DNA from: Chiua virens
Taxonomy: Eukaryota; Basidiomycota; Agaricomycetes; Boletales; Boletaceae
DNA: 64,000 nt
Reading direction: 5' to 3'
Assembly: GCA_019787685.1 (NCBI GenBank)
Contig: JAHNUO010000024.1
Span: 186,001 to 250,000, forward strand
The position numbers and the translations under genes were made by a program. Shown one piece after another: positions 35,548 through 46,240 of the stretch. Each line of letters opens with the position of its first letter. Positions within the stretch are counted from its first letter, which is position 1. The notes under the pieces are model-generated. The model had not been told where the DNA came from. It did not search any database and saw nothing but the letters and a program-made list of their open reading frames with translations.

Positions 35548-38500
35548 ACCACGTTATGTGCACAGGACAATGCTTCGTTCAGACCACTCAACCTGAGAAG
35601 CTCACCAATGCTACCGCCCTCGCTGCCGCAGCAAAGAAACCCAAGGTCTCCCTCCCTTCAGAATATTCAGAATTCAAATCTGTATTCACGAAGGAACCAT
35701 TCAATCAGATGCCTCCCTCCAGGTCTTGCGACCATGAAATCCATCTGAAAGACTCCTTCCAACCAAAAATCGGAAAGGTCTACCCCTTGTCCCCAGACGA
35801 GTGCAAGGCCACAGACGACTTCATTGATGAACATCTTGTCAATGGCAAGATCTGCCCCTCGAATTCTCCTCAGGCCTCTCCCTTCTTCTTTGTCAAAAAG
35901 AAGGATGGCAAACTCCGTCCTTGTCAAGATTATTGCTACATCAATGAACATACTGTTCGTGATGCCTACCCCCTTTTTCTCATCTCCGACCTCGTCGACA
36001 AACTAAAGGATGCCAAGCTGTTCACCAAGTTTGATGTCTGATGGGGTTATACAGTGAGCAACAAAACTGTGGCAATGTCTGAACGCAATACAGTGCACGA
36101 AGTGCACTGCAAACACAAGAAAGAATCTGACCATGCTATAGTGAGATAAGATGTAGTATATACTCCTGGCTATAACATGTCTCCCTAGGTCATGTGATTT
36201 TGATCAGTGGCTGTGGAGATAATTCCATTTTAAACCACTCTTGTCATTGCAACAGTTTTGTTGCTGATCTACTAGTGTAAAGAAATTATATGTTACAATG
36301 AAATATTATACCAGGAATGGGTCATATGATGCATAAACAGTTCAATATGATGTAAACACAGCCAAACATCATCACCTTTACCACATGTTTCATTATGAAA
36401 TCCCTTTTCATTGATCAAACCAACCAGATCATTGCTTTCTTGAAATTGGGTCAATCAACCTGCCAGAGTTTTGTTTTCACTGGCTTCAATTACTCTACCA
36501 TTAGTCATATTCATATAGAACACTGTCACAATCTTTCCAAAGCCTCTGATGGGCATCCATCCATCATTTCTCCTACCAACATGTACTATACTGTGTGATT
36601 ACTTGATACTGGAAAGGCTGGAAATGCTGTCCAGGTCATTAAAACTCTTCAAGATGTAAAGGACAATCCTCCTGGATCCTCTTTACCATCAATTTTGCAA
36701 GGTACTCCAACCTCTTTCCAAGTTGCACAAGCCCATATTAGCACTAATCCTTCTCTAAACTTGACTATACCCTGTGTAGTCCTATCATTGAGGCCCTCCC
36801 CTGCCCTTTTCCAAGCCCATTTCTAGCCATCTGGTCTCATATAACCATATGACACATTTCCAATCCTCCACAGTCCAAATCTATGGCTTAAAGTAAAATC
36901 CAGTCTTCCTCTTCTATGATACTTGGAGAGAAGTGTATGTTTTTGATTTGCCACAGCTTTTATACCAGCATTTTTCAAGCGACAGCAGACAGTTTGAGAG
37001 TGTATAGGATGGTTCTTTACATATTGAAGAGTTTTAGTGACCTGGACGGCATTTCCAGCCTTTCCAGTATCAAGTAATCACACAGTATAGTACATGTTGG
37101 TAGGAGAAATGATGGATGGATGCCCATCAGAGGCTTTGGAAAGATTGTGACAGTGTTCTATATGAATATGACTAATGGTAGAGTAATTGAAGCCAGTGAA
37201 AACAAAACTCTGGCAGGTTGATTGACCCAATTTCAAGAAAGCAATGATCTGGTTGGTTTGATCAATGAAAAGGGATTTCATAATGAAACATGTGGTAAAG
37301 GTGATGATGTTTGGCTGTGTTTACATCATATTGAACTGTTTATGCATCATATGACCCATTCCTGGTATAATATTTCATTGTAACATATAATTTCTTTACA
37401 CTAGTAGATCAGCAACAAAACTGTTGCAATGACAAGAGTGGTTTAAAATGGAATTATCTCCACAGCCACTGATCAAAATCACATGACCTAGGGAGACATG
37501 TTATAGCCAGGAGTATATACTACATCTTATCTCACTATAGCATGGTCAGATTCTTTCTTGTGTTTGCAGTGCACTTCGTGCACTGTATTGCGTTCAGACA
37601 TTGCAACAGTTTTGTTGCTCACTGTAACAATGTTCATATCAAGGACAGACACCAATGGAAAGCCACATTCATCACTCACCGCGGTCTCTTTGAACCCATG
37701 GTTATGTTCTTCAGACTAACCAACTCACCCGTGACATTCCAACGTTTCATGAACGACTCCTTCCGCAATATGATTGCTGAAGGATGGCTCGTCATCTACA
37801 TGGATGACCTCCTCATCTTCTCCAAGGATGAGGCCACCCATACTGAGCACACCAAACGCGTTCTTGCTGGCATGAAGGAATGAGACCTTCACCTCAAACT
37901 TGAAAAGCGCCACTTCACCACCATTGAAGTAGAATACCTCGGGATGATTGCTCGTCCCGGTGAACTCGCCATGGACCCCATCAAGGTTGCTGGTATCGCT
38001 GAATGGCCCACTCCTACCAAGCTCAAAGATGTTTGATCGTTCATGGGCTTTGCCAACTTTTACTGTTGGTTCATCCCCAACTACTCTACTATCGCCCGAC
38101 CCCTTGTCAACCTCACAAAGAAAGATGCACCTTGGACTTGGGGACCTCTCCAGGTCAACGCCTTTGAACACCTACAAAGGGCTTTTATCACAGATCCGGT
38201 ACTCCGGTTCCCAGACACTTCTCATCCCTTCACCATCACCACTGATGCATCAAAATACGCTACAGGTAGTGTCCTCCTCCAGACTGATGTCAATGGTGAC
38301 TGGAAACCTTGCTCCTACCTCTCGCAGTCATTCAACACTGCCGAGAGAAACTATGACATCTACGATCATGAACTCCTTGTGGTCATCCGCTCCCTCAAGG
38401 CTTGGCGCCACCACCTTCGTGGCAGCACACACCCTGTTATGGTCTTCTCTGACCACAAGAACTTGATGTACTTCCATCAACCCCAAAACTTGAACCGCTG

Positions 38501-38656
38501 ACAAGCTTGTTGGCTCCTCGACCTCACTGACTTCGACCTGATGTTCTCCCATGTCCCAGGCAAACTCCTTGATGGTCCCGATGCGCTTTCTCGGCGCCCC
38601 GACCACATCACCTCAGACTCAGACAATGAAAACGTCACCCTCCTACCAGACGACGT
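35548..38656 (+). pseudogene. G1 reverse transcriptase and RNase H, split by M2
   Basis: Reverse transcriptase begins with GKVYPLSPDECKATDDFIDE, SPFFFVKKKDGKLRPCQDY and DAKLFTKFDV. It is interrupted by Tc1 element M2 at a TA (36050-36051). It resumes at 37627 as NVHIKDRHQWKATF, FRLTNSPVTFQRFMNDSF and the catalytic YMDDLLIFS (YMDD at 37797-37808). The connection and RNase H follow with SFMGFANFYCWFIPNYS, FTITTDASKYATGSVLLQ, ERNYDIYDHELLVVIRSLKA and FSDHKNLMYF. In-frame TGA codons at 36039-36041, 37881-37883, 38034-38036 and 38499-38501 all stand where related elements have Arg. The region ends at the solo LTR W. Confidence 0.93.
36052..37624. mobile_element. palindromic Tc1-like element M2
   Basis: This 1573-bp element is flanked by TA (36050-36051 and 37625-37626). 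Both ends start CAGTGAGCAACAAAACTGT. The two halves are inverted copies of each other over about 617 bp (36052 to about 36668, and about 37008 to 37624), with very few differences. Each arm encodes the same 67-residue peptide, which is part of a Tc1 transposase N-terminus (DQTNQIIAFLKLGQSTCQSF). The roughly 340-bp centre carries further transposase sequence on the minus strand (GNAVQVTKTLQYVKNHPIHS and KWAWKRAGEGLNDR) but no complete catalytic core. It is non-autonomous and foldback-like. Excision plus one TA restores the G1 frame WGYNNVHIK. Confidence 0.92.
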
Positions 38657-39359
38657 CATAGGAGTTAGATACTCCCTACGGTTGTAGGATACACTTTCCT
38701 CGCTCTTCATCATGTCATATCACCTCCTGTCTCATCCGCCATCGACTTCGTGCCAGCCCAGTTTCATTCCTAGCGTTTACAAATCATCCGAATCCAATCC
38801 GAGTCCAATCCGAGTCAACGCGATCCAATCCGGTTCCTTCATATGTATTCCGCTTCATTTGATTTGACTTGTTCTACTTGATTTGGCCTTATTAAGGTCA
38901 TTACTATCCTAACACCTTTCCTTTCTTTGTCATCTACAAGGTTTGACACTCCTTCTTAGCATACTCACCCTATGTCGATCCTGTACACTTACTTAGGGTC
39001 GGATTACCTTTAACAGTCCTGGGTTATGCCCAGGACTATAAAACCATGTTTCTAACACAACAAAGAGGGTCTTTCTGCGTTCAGGAGATCTCCTGTTTAC
39101 TCTCCCGTGTGTGAGTGAGCTGGATAGTTTCTCTTTTACCTCGTCCTATCGTTCCTCTGCGTCTCATCTACTCGAATCAATACTCTCATTGCCTCGCCTC
39201 CACCCGGATACTTTTACATTGACCGCTTTTCATTCCGGATCATCCAGCAGCCTCTAGGACTCTTAGACAAACCTGAATCCATCATTCCTTCAAATATAAC
39301 CCCCCTTGGGACGAACCTATTGCCCCACCTTTCTTCTTACCCCATTTTACTTTTCTACA
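38657..39359 (+). mobile_element. solo LTR, family W, inside G1
   Basis: This 703-bp LTR aligns with the minus-strand copy at 22262-23614. The ends are CATAGGAGTTAGATACTCCC (canonical TGTAGG mutated) and TTTTCTACA. The flanks are ACGT (38653-38656) and ACAT (39360-39363), a 4-bp duplication with one transition. Removal rejoins G1 as LLPDD-IFVNLI in frame. A GGACTATAAAACC box lies near 39033. Confidence 0.88.
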
Positions 39360-40694
39360 ACATCTTTGTTAACCTCATTACCCTCAACCTCCAGGCACTC
39401 ATCGCCAAGTCCTCTGCCGATGACCCACTTGTCCTCGATACCATGAACCCCTTGGATAGAGGACTCCCCTCATCCTTTCACGCATGCCTCTCTGACTGGA
39501 AATACGATGCAGGCATCCTGACCTATCAGGGCCGCATCTATGTTCCCCCCGACCTCAACCTCCAGCAACAAATCGTTGCTCAACACCAAAACTCCCACTT
39601 GGCCGGACACCCCAGTTTCCTGAAAACTCACCAGCTTGTCACTGCCAAATTCTGGTGGCCAGGTCTTGCTTCCTTTGTCCGTTCCTATGTCTCTGGTTGC
39701 TCCTTGTGCCAGCAGCACAAGGTCAACATGTGTTATGATACCAACTTTTCCTCACTTCACAACTCCAACATTCGACCTATTCTAAAGATATACGCCTCAT
39801 GTCAAGGCTGTCCAAAGGATCATATCCGATTGGCTGCCACAATAACACAGCATCCATCACCTCATGTCCTTATCTATTCATTTCCCTTATCACTGACTCA
39901 TCATCGGCAGTGCAAGGCTATGCTCTTATCTATGACTCATATCTATTCACACCTTATCATCCAATAGGATACATTAAGCTTATCTACGTAGTTCATACTC
40001 AGATTAGAACTCTGATATCCATGTAGTATATAAACACCATGAATCAAAGCCAGAGAGCTCTAACAAAGTTCTCTTGGAGTTTTCACCTCTTTACTGGACT
40101 AAACCCCCTCTCCACTCAAACACTACACTTTAACAGTCTAGTCTTGTTCTAGGTTGTTTCAACATGCACCCGACCACCCCTCCACTCTCCCCAATTCCCT
40201 CCGCTTGCTCTAGGCCATTCCAGAACGTATCTGTGGATCTTATCATGGATCTCCCCACCTCTGCGGAGGGTTACGACTCTCTCATGGTCGTGGTCGACCA
40301 TGGCCTTACGAAGGGGGTAATTCTTTGCCCCACAGTAAAAACTGCTGACTTGGCAGGAATAGCCTGTCTCTTTTTCCACAAAGTCTACACCTGATTTGGC
40401 CTCTACGACAAAATCATCTCCGACCATGGTCTGCAGTTTGCTTCTGCATTCGCAAAAGAGCTCTCCTGACTAATCAGTTATCGCCTTTCCCTCTCCATCG
40501 CTTATCATCCCCAATCGGATGGTGAAATGGAACGAGTCAACCAAGAAGTCGAAACATATCTCCGCATGTATTGCCAAAACAACCCAGAGAAATGGGCCGA
40601 CTTACTCCCTATGGTCAAATTCGTGCATAATCACCGCCCCCACTCTGTCACCGGCAAATCGCCATTCTTCTTGATGATGGGTTACAAACCCTGT
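39360..40694 (+). pseudogene. G1 integrase, split by solo LTR V
   Basis: The N-terminal zinc-binding part is at 39596-39720 with HLAGHPSFLKTHQLVTAKFW and SGCSLCQQHK (His, His, Cys, Cys). After the solo LTR (39731-40161) the catalytic core follows: VSVDLIMDLPTSAEGYDSLM, KIISDHGLQFASAFAKEL and [20 protein letters not shown] provide the Asp, Asp, Glu triad. The segment ends [10 protein letters not shown] at solo LTR U. TGA codons at 40392-40394 and 40467-40469 replace Arg codons. Integrase would insert the cDNA copy into chromatin. Confidence 0.92.
39731..40161 (+). mobile_element. solo LTR, family V, inside G1 integrase
   Basis: This 431-bp LTR starts TGTTATGATACC and ends GGTTGTTTCA. It is flanked by a perfect ACATG duplication (39726-39730 and 40162-40166). 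A TATATAAACACC box lies at 40027. Its removal rejoins the integrase frame at QQHKVNM-HPTTP. Confidence 0.93.
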
Positions 40695-41576
40695 TGTAGG
40701 AGTCAATGACCCCTTGAGGTGATAAACCCGTATTCCTGCTTTGTTTACAGGATGCCTGGACTGCCCATATCGATTGTCCTATCCGTCTGTCGTGGTCCCG
40801 TGTCCATCCAAGTGGATCCAACCCATATTTGTATGTTTTGTTTTTTGTTCCTACATGTTTCCGCGCAAGGTGACTGAATCGGGTTGCTCGATCGGGATCA
40901 TACGACGCACACTAATCAACTCTCTTTTGTCCAATTTCCATTTTATTTCATACCTTCTTAGATTCTTTTCAGACGGTTCCGTGTTATCGACACATATCCG
41001 ATTGGTTATAAGGTATGGATAGTTGGGTCGTACGACATTTTAAAGGTAGTCCATTGATTCATGGATCAAACCTTATCCCACCTTGACAGAACATTGTTTT
41101 CCTTTTCACGGGTCAATCTCCATGAGAGACAGCTCTGTATACGTACACTTTCCTTATTTATTTGATACTTCATCCACTGTAAAAGTCCTGGGAATACCTG
41201 AGACTATAAAATTTGTGTTCGTAAATAACAATTTCATCTTTTGATCCCTGTTTCTCTCACGTTCTAAGTCGCCTCATCCGTTTAACTATCTTTTCTATCC
41301 ACCCTTACTTGTACTCGATCACCATTGTGCTCAAGTCTCTGCCTTGTCGCTGAACTATCCAACTGTCCGCGTTTCGGCAGGTTTTGTCGATCCTCGTACG
41401 GTTTCACCCTGGAACATATCCAGATTGCTTTCAAAGCTTCTGTCAATGCCTTGACACTTTGTCTCCAACCTCAGAACCCCTTGGGACGAGTCATACTCAC
41501 ACCCATCCCTTTTCTTTCTATCTGACCATTCCACTAATCCAGGTCCTGTCACACCAGCCCATTTTATAGTTCTTCA
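40695..41576 (+). mobile_element. solo LTR, family U, inside G1
   Basis: This 882-bp LTR starts TGTAGGAGTCAATGACC and ends AGTTCTTCA. It is flanked by a perfect 4-bp CTGT duplication (40691-40694 and 41577-41580). Removal rejoins G1 as GYKPCPLPAIIAETKLPA in frame. A GAGACTATAAAATTT promoter box lies near 41200. The start sequence, the TATA context and the 4-bp duplication relate it to families W and Z. It is the only copy in the window. Confidence 0.85.
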
Positions 41577-41645
41577 CTGTCCCCTACCTGCTATCATTGC
41601 AGAAACCAAGCTCCCCGCCATTGAAGAATGTCTCAAAGTTCTCTC

Positions 41646-43135
41646 TAGTGTTTCTGTTGTGGCCCAGCCCAAAAGCCCTGAGCTGGCCAAGCCGAGCCCC
41701 CAAAAGCCGGGCTGGGCCAGGCCCTGCTTGGGGCTTGGGGGAGCTTAGAGCCCAGCCTGCAATCTTGACAGGCCGCAAGCCGAGCTGAGCCAGGCCCCAG
41801 AAGCCCCGAAGCCGTGAGATTGTTAAGACGAGGATGACAACGACGATGTGACAACTGTGTTATAGCAGTTGTCGTGTCATTGTCATCATTTTCAGGCAAG
41901 GGTGATGACGAGGGTGATGAGCACGAGCAACAACAATGACAACAACGTGATGACTGCGATATCACGGTTGTCACGTCGTTGTTGTCATTGTCAGGCAAGG
42001 TGAGGTGGGGCAAGGTGAGGGTGAGGGTGAGGGTGAGGACAACGGGGATGAGTGAGGACGAGGGCGACGATGGCAATAGCACTGCATTATCATGGTGCTC
42101 GTGTCGTCGTCATCATCACCATTGTCAGGTGAGGGCGAGAGGATGATGGAGGTGATGGAGGAGGGCAACAATGACACAAGCACCACGATAATGTGGTGTT
42201 CATGTTCTTGTTGTTGTCATCATCGTTGTCAGCTGAGGGTGAGCAAGAGGATGATGGAGGTGAGGGATGATGATGATGACGATGGCGACACAAGCACCAT
42301 GATACGTGGTGTTCGTGTTGTTGTTGTTGTCATCATCGTTGTCTGGTGAGGGTGAGGACCAGGACCAGGACGATGGGGGTGACTCCAAGTCAGGTGAGCG
42401 AGGACGACGAGGAGGACACGAGGACCACGATAATGTGGTGGTCGTGTCGTCGTCATCATCGCTGTCGTTGCCAGGGACTCAGAGAGGGGTGGCACGCCGC
42501 ACCACGTCGTCGTGGCATGTTGCATTGTCCATCCGTGTCATGTCTGGGGTGAGAGGAGAAGGAGGGAGGCCAGGAGGTCATTGTGTCGTCCATCACGTTG
42601 GGTGTGGTGGCACAAAGGAAGGTGGGTGGGTGAATACAGGGAGGGTGAGTCGCGTTGACGATGCAACAACGTGCTGCATCGTCGTTGTCATTGCGGCACA
42701 TTGTGGCATCATCCTCGTGTCCAGGCAGGATGAAGGGTGGGGACAAGGTGTTTGTCATGTCGTGTCGTGGCCTCATCACGGTTGCTGTTGTTGTATGTCG
42801 TTGTCAGGTTCTGGGGTGGCATGGAAAGGTCGAGGGACATGTACATTGTCGCATTGTCATCTTGTCACGACGGCTCATTGAGTTCCATTTTAGGTAATAC
42901 CCAACAGTAACCACGATGATGCGACAACGGCAATGACATGATAACCGTGATTGCATGCTTCCCTGCATCAAGCCACGGCCTGGCCCTAAGCTGGGGCTTC
43001 CAAGCCAGGCCAGGCCGTCTTTAGGGGCTTTGGGGGCCCAAGGCCTGGCCTGCGATTTTGTCAGGCCACTGGCCCCCAAAGCCGAGCCCAAGCCGGGGCT
43101 TTTGGGCCGGGCTGGGCCAGGCCACGGAATCACTA
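41646..43135. mobile_element. non-autonomous hAT-like element inside G1
   Basis: This 1490-bp element is flanked by an exact 8-bp duplication GTTCTCTC (41638-41645 and 43136-43143). The termini are TAGTGTTTCTGTTGTGGCC and, on the complement of the right end, TAGTGATTCCGTGGCC, typical of hAT ends. Both subterminal regions (41665-41815 and 42965-43125) are very GC-rich with repeated AAGCCC, GGGGCTT and GGGCCAGGCC units in both orientations. The interior (about 41880-42500) is rich in GAC/GTC and ATC/GAT triplet runs. No transposase is encoded, and open frames here are composition artefacts. It lies between integrase and the chromodomain coding part of G1. Confidence 0.85.
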
Positions 43136-44269
43136 GTTCTCTCTGCAGCCCATAATGAAGCCCTTGCCGCTCATGAACTCACTCGTCAAGCCATAAAAGC
43201 TTGCTCCTCCGCAAATTCAAACCATTTGCCAAAGGAGATCAGGTTTGGCTAGAAGCCCGAAACTTAAAATGGGAGCTCATCTCCCCGAAACTTGCATCTT
43301 GCCGAGAAGGACCTTTCATTATCATGGAAGTCCTCTCTCCACTCACATACTGCCTCCACCTTCCCAAGACTTGGAAGATCCACCCAGTCTTCCATGCTTC
43401 CCTCTTATCGCCCTATTGCAAAACAGAGACCTATGGCCCGAACTTCCCAAAACCCCCTCCTGACCTTATTGCTGGAGAAGAGGAATACGAAATTGAACGG
43501 ATCTTATGCCACACACGGAACCTGTGTAACCACAAGTTCCTGATCCGATGGAAAGGGTACTCCACTTCTGATGACTCCTGGGAACCTGAATCCAACTTAG
43601 GAAACACCAAGGACACGGTCGATGCTTATAAGCAGACCCATCCCAAGGATTTCCCCTCCATCGCCTCAAACAAACCTCCACCACAACCACCTCGCTCCCC
43701 ACTCAGACCTCCTCCACCGATTCGTGTCAACACCATTATGACCTACCGTTCCTGCTCTGCCCCTGACTTCGAAAACGAGATTATCCACCCAGTCCCCATC
43801 TTCACGCCTACCGCGTCAATCCCATATCTTCCCTTACCACCACCGGCAATGCCTGCTTCCAATGTTTCCACCCTCTCCACCGAATCCTCCCTCTCAGAGT
43901 CCACCCGACCCCCTTCTCCTGCTGTTTCAGCAGTTGCCTCCACAGGATTGGGAGGTCCTTCTCAATGGCCTGTTTCTACTGAGCACCCTAGTCATGTTCA
44001 TTCTCCTCTCCAGGTGGTAGATCTTCCCTACCATTCTCATACTATCCGTTCTTCATCCTCAACCCCCGAATACTTTCGCCACATGCGCAAACTCATCCTA
44101 GATCCCATGATGGCTTTCCCCATTGAACATCACCTTGACCTGAACTCTCCTATGAATGCTCTATACCTGGCGTATCTCCAATGTGAGCGCCTCACCTTCG
44201 TCCAGTCCAACCTACTTGGTTGTGATCGTCACTCTCACCTCCTCTCTGCAGTTACTGGACAAATTCATG
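43136..44269 (+). pseudogene. G1 integrase tail, chromodomain and linker
   Basis: The frame begins AAHNEALAAHELTRQA, with a frameshift near 43205, then FKPFAKGDQVWLEARNLKWE and a conserved HPVFHASLLSPY (the GPF/Y-type C-terminal integrase part). A chromodomain follows at about 43474-43612: EEYEIERILCHTRNL, FLIRWKGYSTSDDSWEPESN, with the aromatic cage residues in the expected places. It would direct integration to histone-methylated chromatin. A Pro/Ser/Thr-rich linker leads into a helical region (MRKLILDPMMAFPIEHHLDL, HSHLLSAVTGQIH) that is cut by Plavaka A at 44269 and resumes at 52454. Confidence 0.92.
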
Positions 44270-44700
44270 CATCAGCAATTGGCCCACGGCCTTATCTGGA
44301 CTTGGTGCTCTTAGTCGCCCAGAAAAAGTAACCAGAGTGATTAAACTAGTACAGGGGACTGCTAAGGCAGAGTTAAGGCATTTTTGCTCAAGCATCTTCA
44401 GGATTTTCTCAAGTCACAATTAGAAAACCGGATCAAGTCAGATTAAGTAGTCAAAGTACAATAGTCATTCGCCACTTCACCACATTCCACCAGCATATGA
44501 AATTAAATGACGAAGTTTTTCGACCTGTCCCACTTATATTACTCAAGTCCGCAGATACTTTCCAAACCCTGGCTTCATCCAGTTGGGGAAACACTTTGCC
44601 ACCCGGGAGAGGTACTGCAAGACGTCAACCTCATGTAGATGAAACCTGCGACGGTAAGAATAAGTTGTGCAGATATTAAACAGGCAAACAAAAGTACATA

Positions 44701-46240
44701 CTACCGGTGCTGGGATCCTTCAAATGGCTTTGACCATTTGACAGCCCATACACTGTTTGGAGATCCATTCCTGGATTGAACTGTGGGGACTTTCCCGAAT
44801 TCGCCACTCTCAATTTGATTAATTTCAACAAATTCTTTGTCAGAGTGTTCCAGCTTGTCGTTTGCCACAGGTCTGGAATGTGAATGCAATGGAGAGACAG
44901 GGAGCCACTGTGATGTAGAGCTAACCACCTGACATTGTATGATCGTTGGTGAATTCACTGTTATCACAGAACTGTTTGATAAAGATCGAGAACCAGACTT
45001 CTCTGAAGCTATTTGCAGTTGAGCCGTTGTGACAGGGGATATATGTGTCGGAACGTGAGGATGCATGGGCCAATCTGGTATTTGTGTACAAGATTCTGAT
45101 CAGTGGGTCAAATAGAATCAGACAAAATTACCTTTGCTCCATCGTGTTGGAGTTGCAATGGACATTTCGAAGAATGAATGCATCCACATCCATGCTGTCC
45201 TCATTTGTTCGGAAATTGTCTTCCGAGCCAGTAATGACAAATGGCATTGGCCAGCCGGAATTAGATTCTGGTATGCAGCCCGGTGGATCAAGTCATCCCC
45301 AATGTCCGAATTCAGAGAAGAAGCAGACGTCAAAGTCTGTGGCATCGCCGAGAGGGAAGTGCCCGCACTGTGTGATGTATCCTCATCATCACTAAATGCA
45401 ACACTGGAATCACGAGGCTTAAATTTTAATGGGAGCATATCCCTTTTTCCCTTTTCTGACCTGGGGGATGGCGTTGTAGGGAATAGGTATTCCCTGTGCT
45501 CGCATAGCACATTTCCGCACCCTGTCGTCACCCGATCCCAATCCTGATCTGTCTGCATGTGTGAACTCATCCGGATTGCTGTATCCACGCCCGTTTTGCC
45601 TCGGACTCTTTTATTTTATTTTTGATGCTCCTTATTCATACTTAGCATTGGCTAGACCATGTCACGCAGCCCTTGCAGGGATGTTCGGGTGCCTCTCGAA
45701 CTTTATACCGTACGAAAACCTTCTTTTTTATTATTATCCTTACTTAGGACGAGTCTGAGGGTATTCCCGAGGACTATAAATTCACTGTATTGACAAAATA
45801 CAGTAGCTTTTGCCCGTGTGCATCTGTCTCACATCGTTTTCGGTCAACATTCGTTTTCTCTCACTCTCCTCGAATTTTCTTGATCCGGATCGGACTGCCG
45901 CGTCCGCTTTTCTATCCGTTTTAATCTGGATTCGCCCCGGATTCATCTCGGACTACTCAAAAACCATTTCTTGTCATTCACTAACTCAGCGTTGTCCCTG
46001 GGTCGAACGGAATCACATTCCTTCACCCTCTTTCTATTTCTTTCAATTCCCCTGAGTATTGCACTACAGCCGGGATATATTACCTTCAGCGTGCCCTCAT
46101 TCACATGGAACACTAATGACATTTCTGGTGGATGACATGGCTCAAAGAACATGTTGTCTTCATCATCCACAACATCGTGATTGTCGTGAGGCAGTGACAC
46201 TGGAGATGAATCCGGGGATGGTATGTTGAGGGTAGATCAC
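44701..46240 (-). pseudogene. unknown minus-strand gene in Plavaka A, split by solo LTR Z
   Basis: Two minus-strand segments, about 46240-46089 and 45474-45130, join in frame when the solo LTR Z1 and one GCGT are removed: VFHVNEGTPSPRSEKGKRD. The product would have an acidic segment (DNHDVVDDEDNMFFE), a Ser-rich segment (SSVAFSDDEDTSHSAGTSLS) and a helical end (LIHRAAYQNLIPAGQCHLSL). A further frame (45066-44701) may be a last exon. I recognise no domain. It sits where the 3' half of the transposase should be and does not resemble that half, so it may be a third gene of the element or an acquired segment. Confidence 0.4.
45475..46088 (+). mobile_element. solo LTR, family Z, copy Z1
   Basis: This 614-bp LTR starts TGTAGGGAATAGGTATTCCC and ends ATATTACCTTCA. 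It has a perfect 4-bp duplication GCGT (45471-45474 and 46089-46092). A GGACTATAAATTCAC promoter box lies at about 45770. It is nearly identical to Z2 at 50186-50801 in the same element. Confidence 0.92.

Noticed and set aside
36395..37281. Two identical 67-residue genes on opposite strands (36395-36598 and 37281-37078)
   Set aside because: They are the two arms of palindromic Tc1 element M2 and encode only a piece of a transposase N-terminus.
41645..43133. Several long overlapping frames on both strands in the GC-rich region
   Set aside because: They are produced by triplet repeats and high GC content inside a non-coding hAT-like element. None has a domain or homologue within the window.
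45561..46055. Apparent small genes with FYFIFDAPYSYLALARPCHA-type peptides, repeated at 50287
   Set aside because: They lie inside the two family-Z solo LTRs and are non-coding LTR sequence read as protein.
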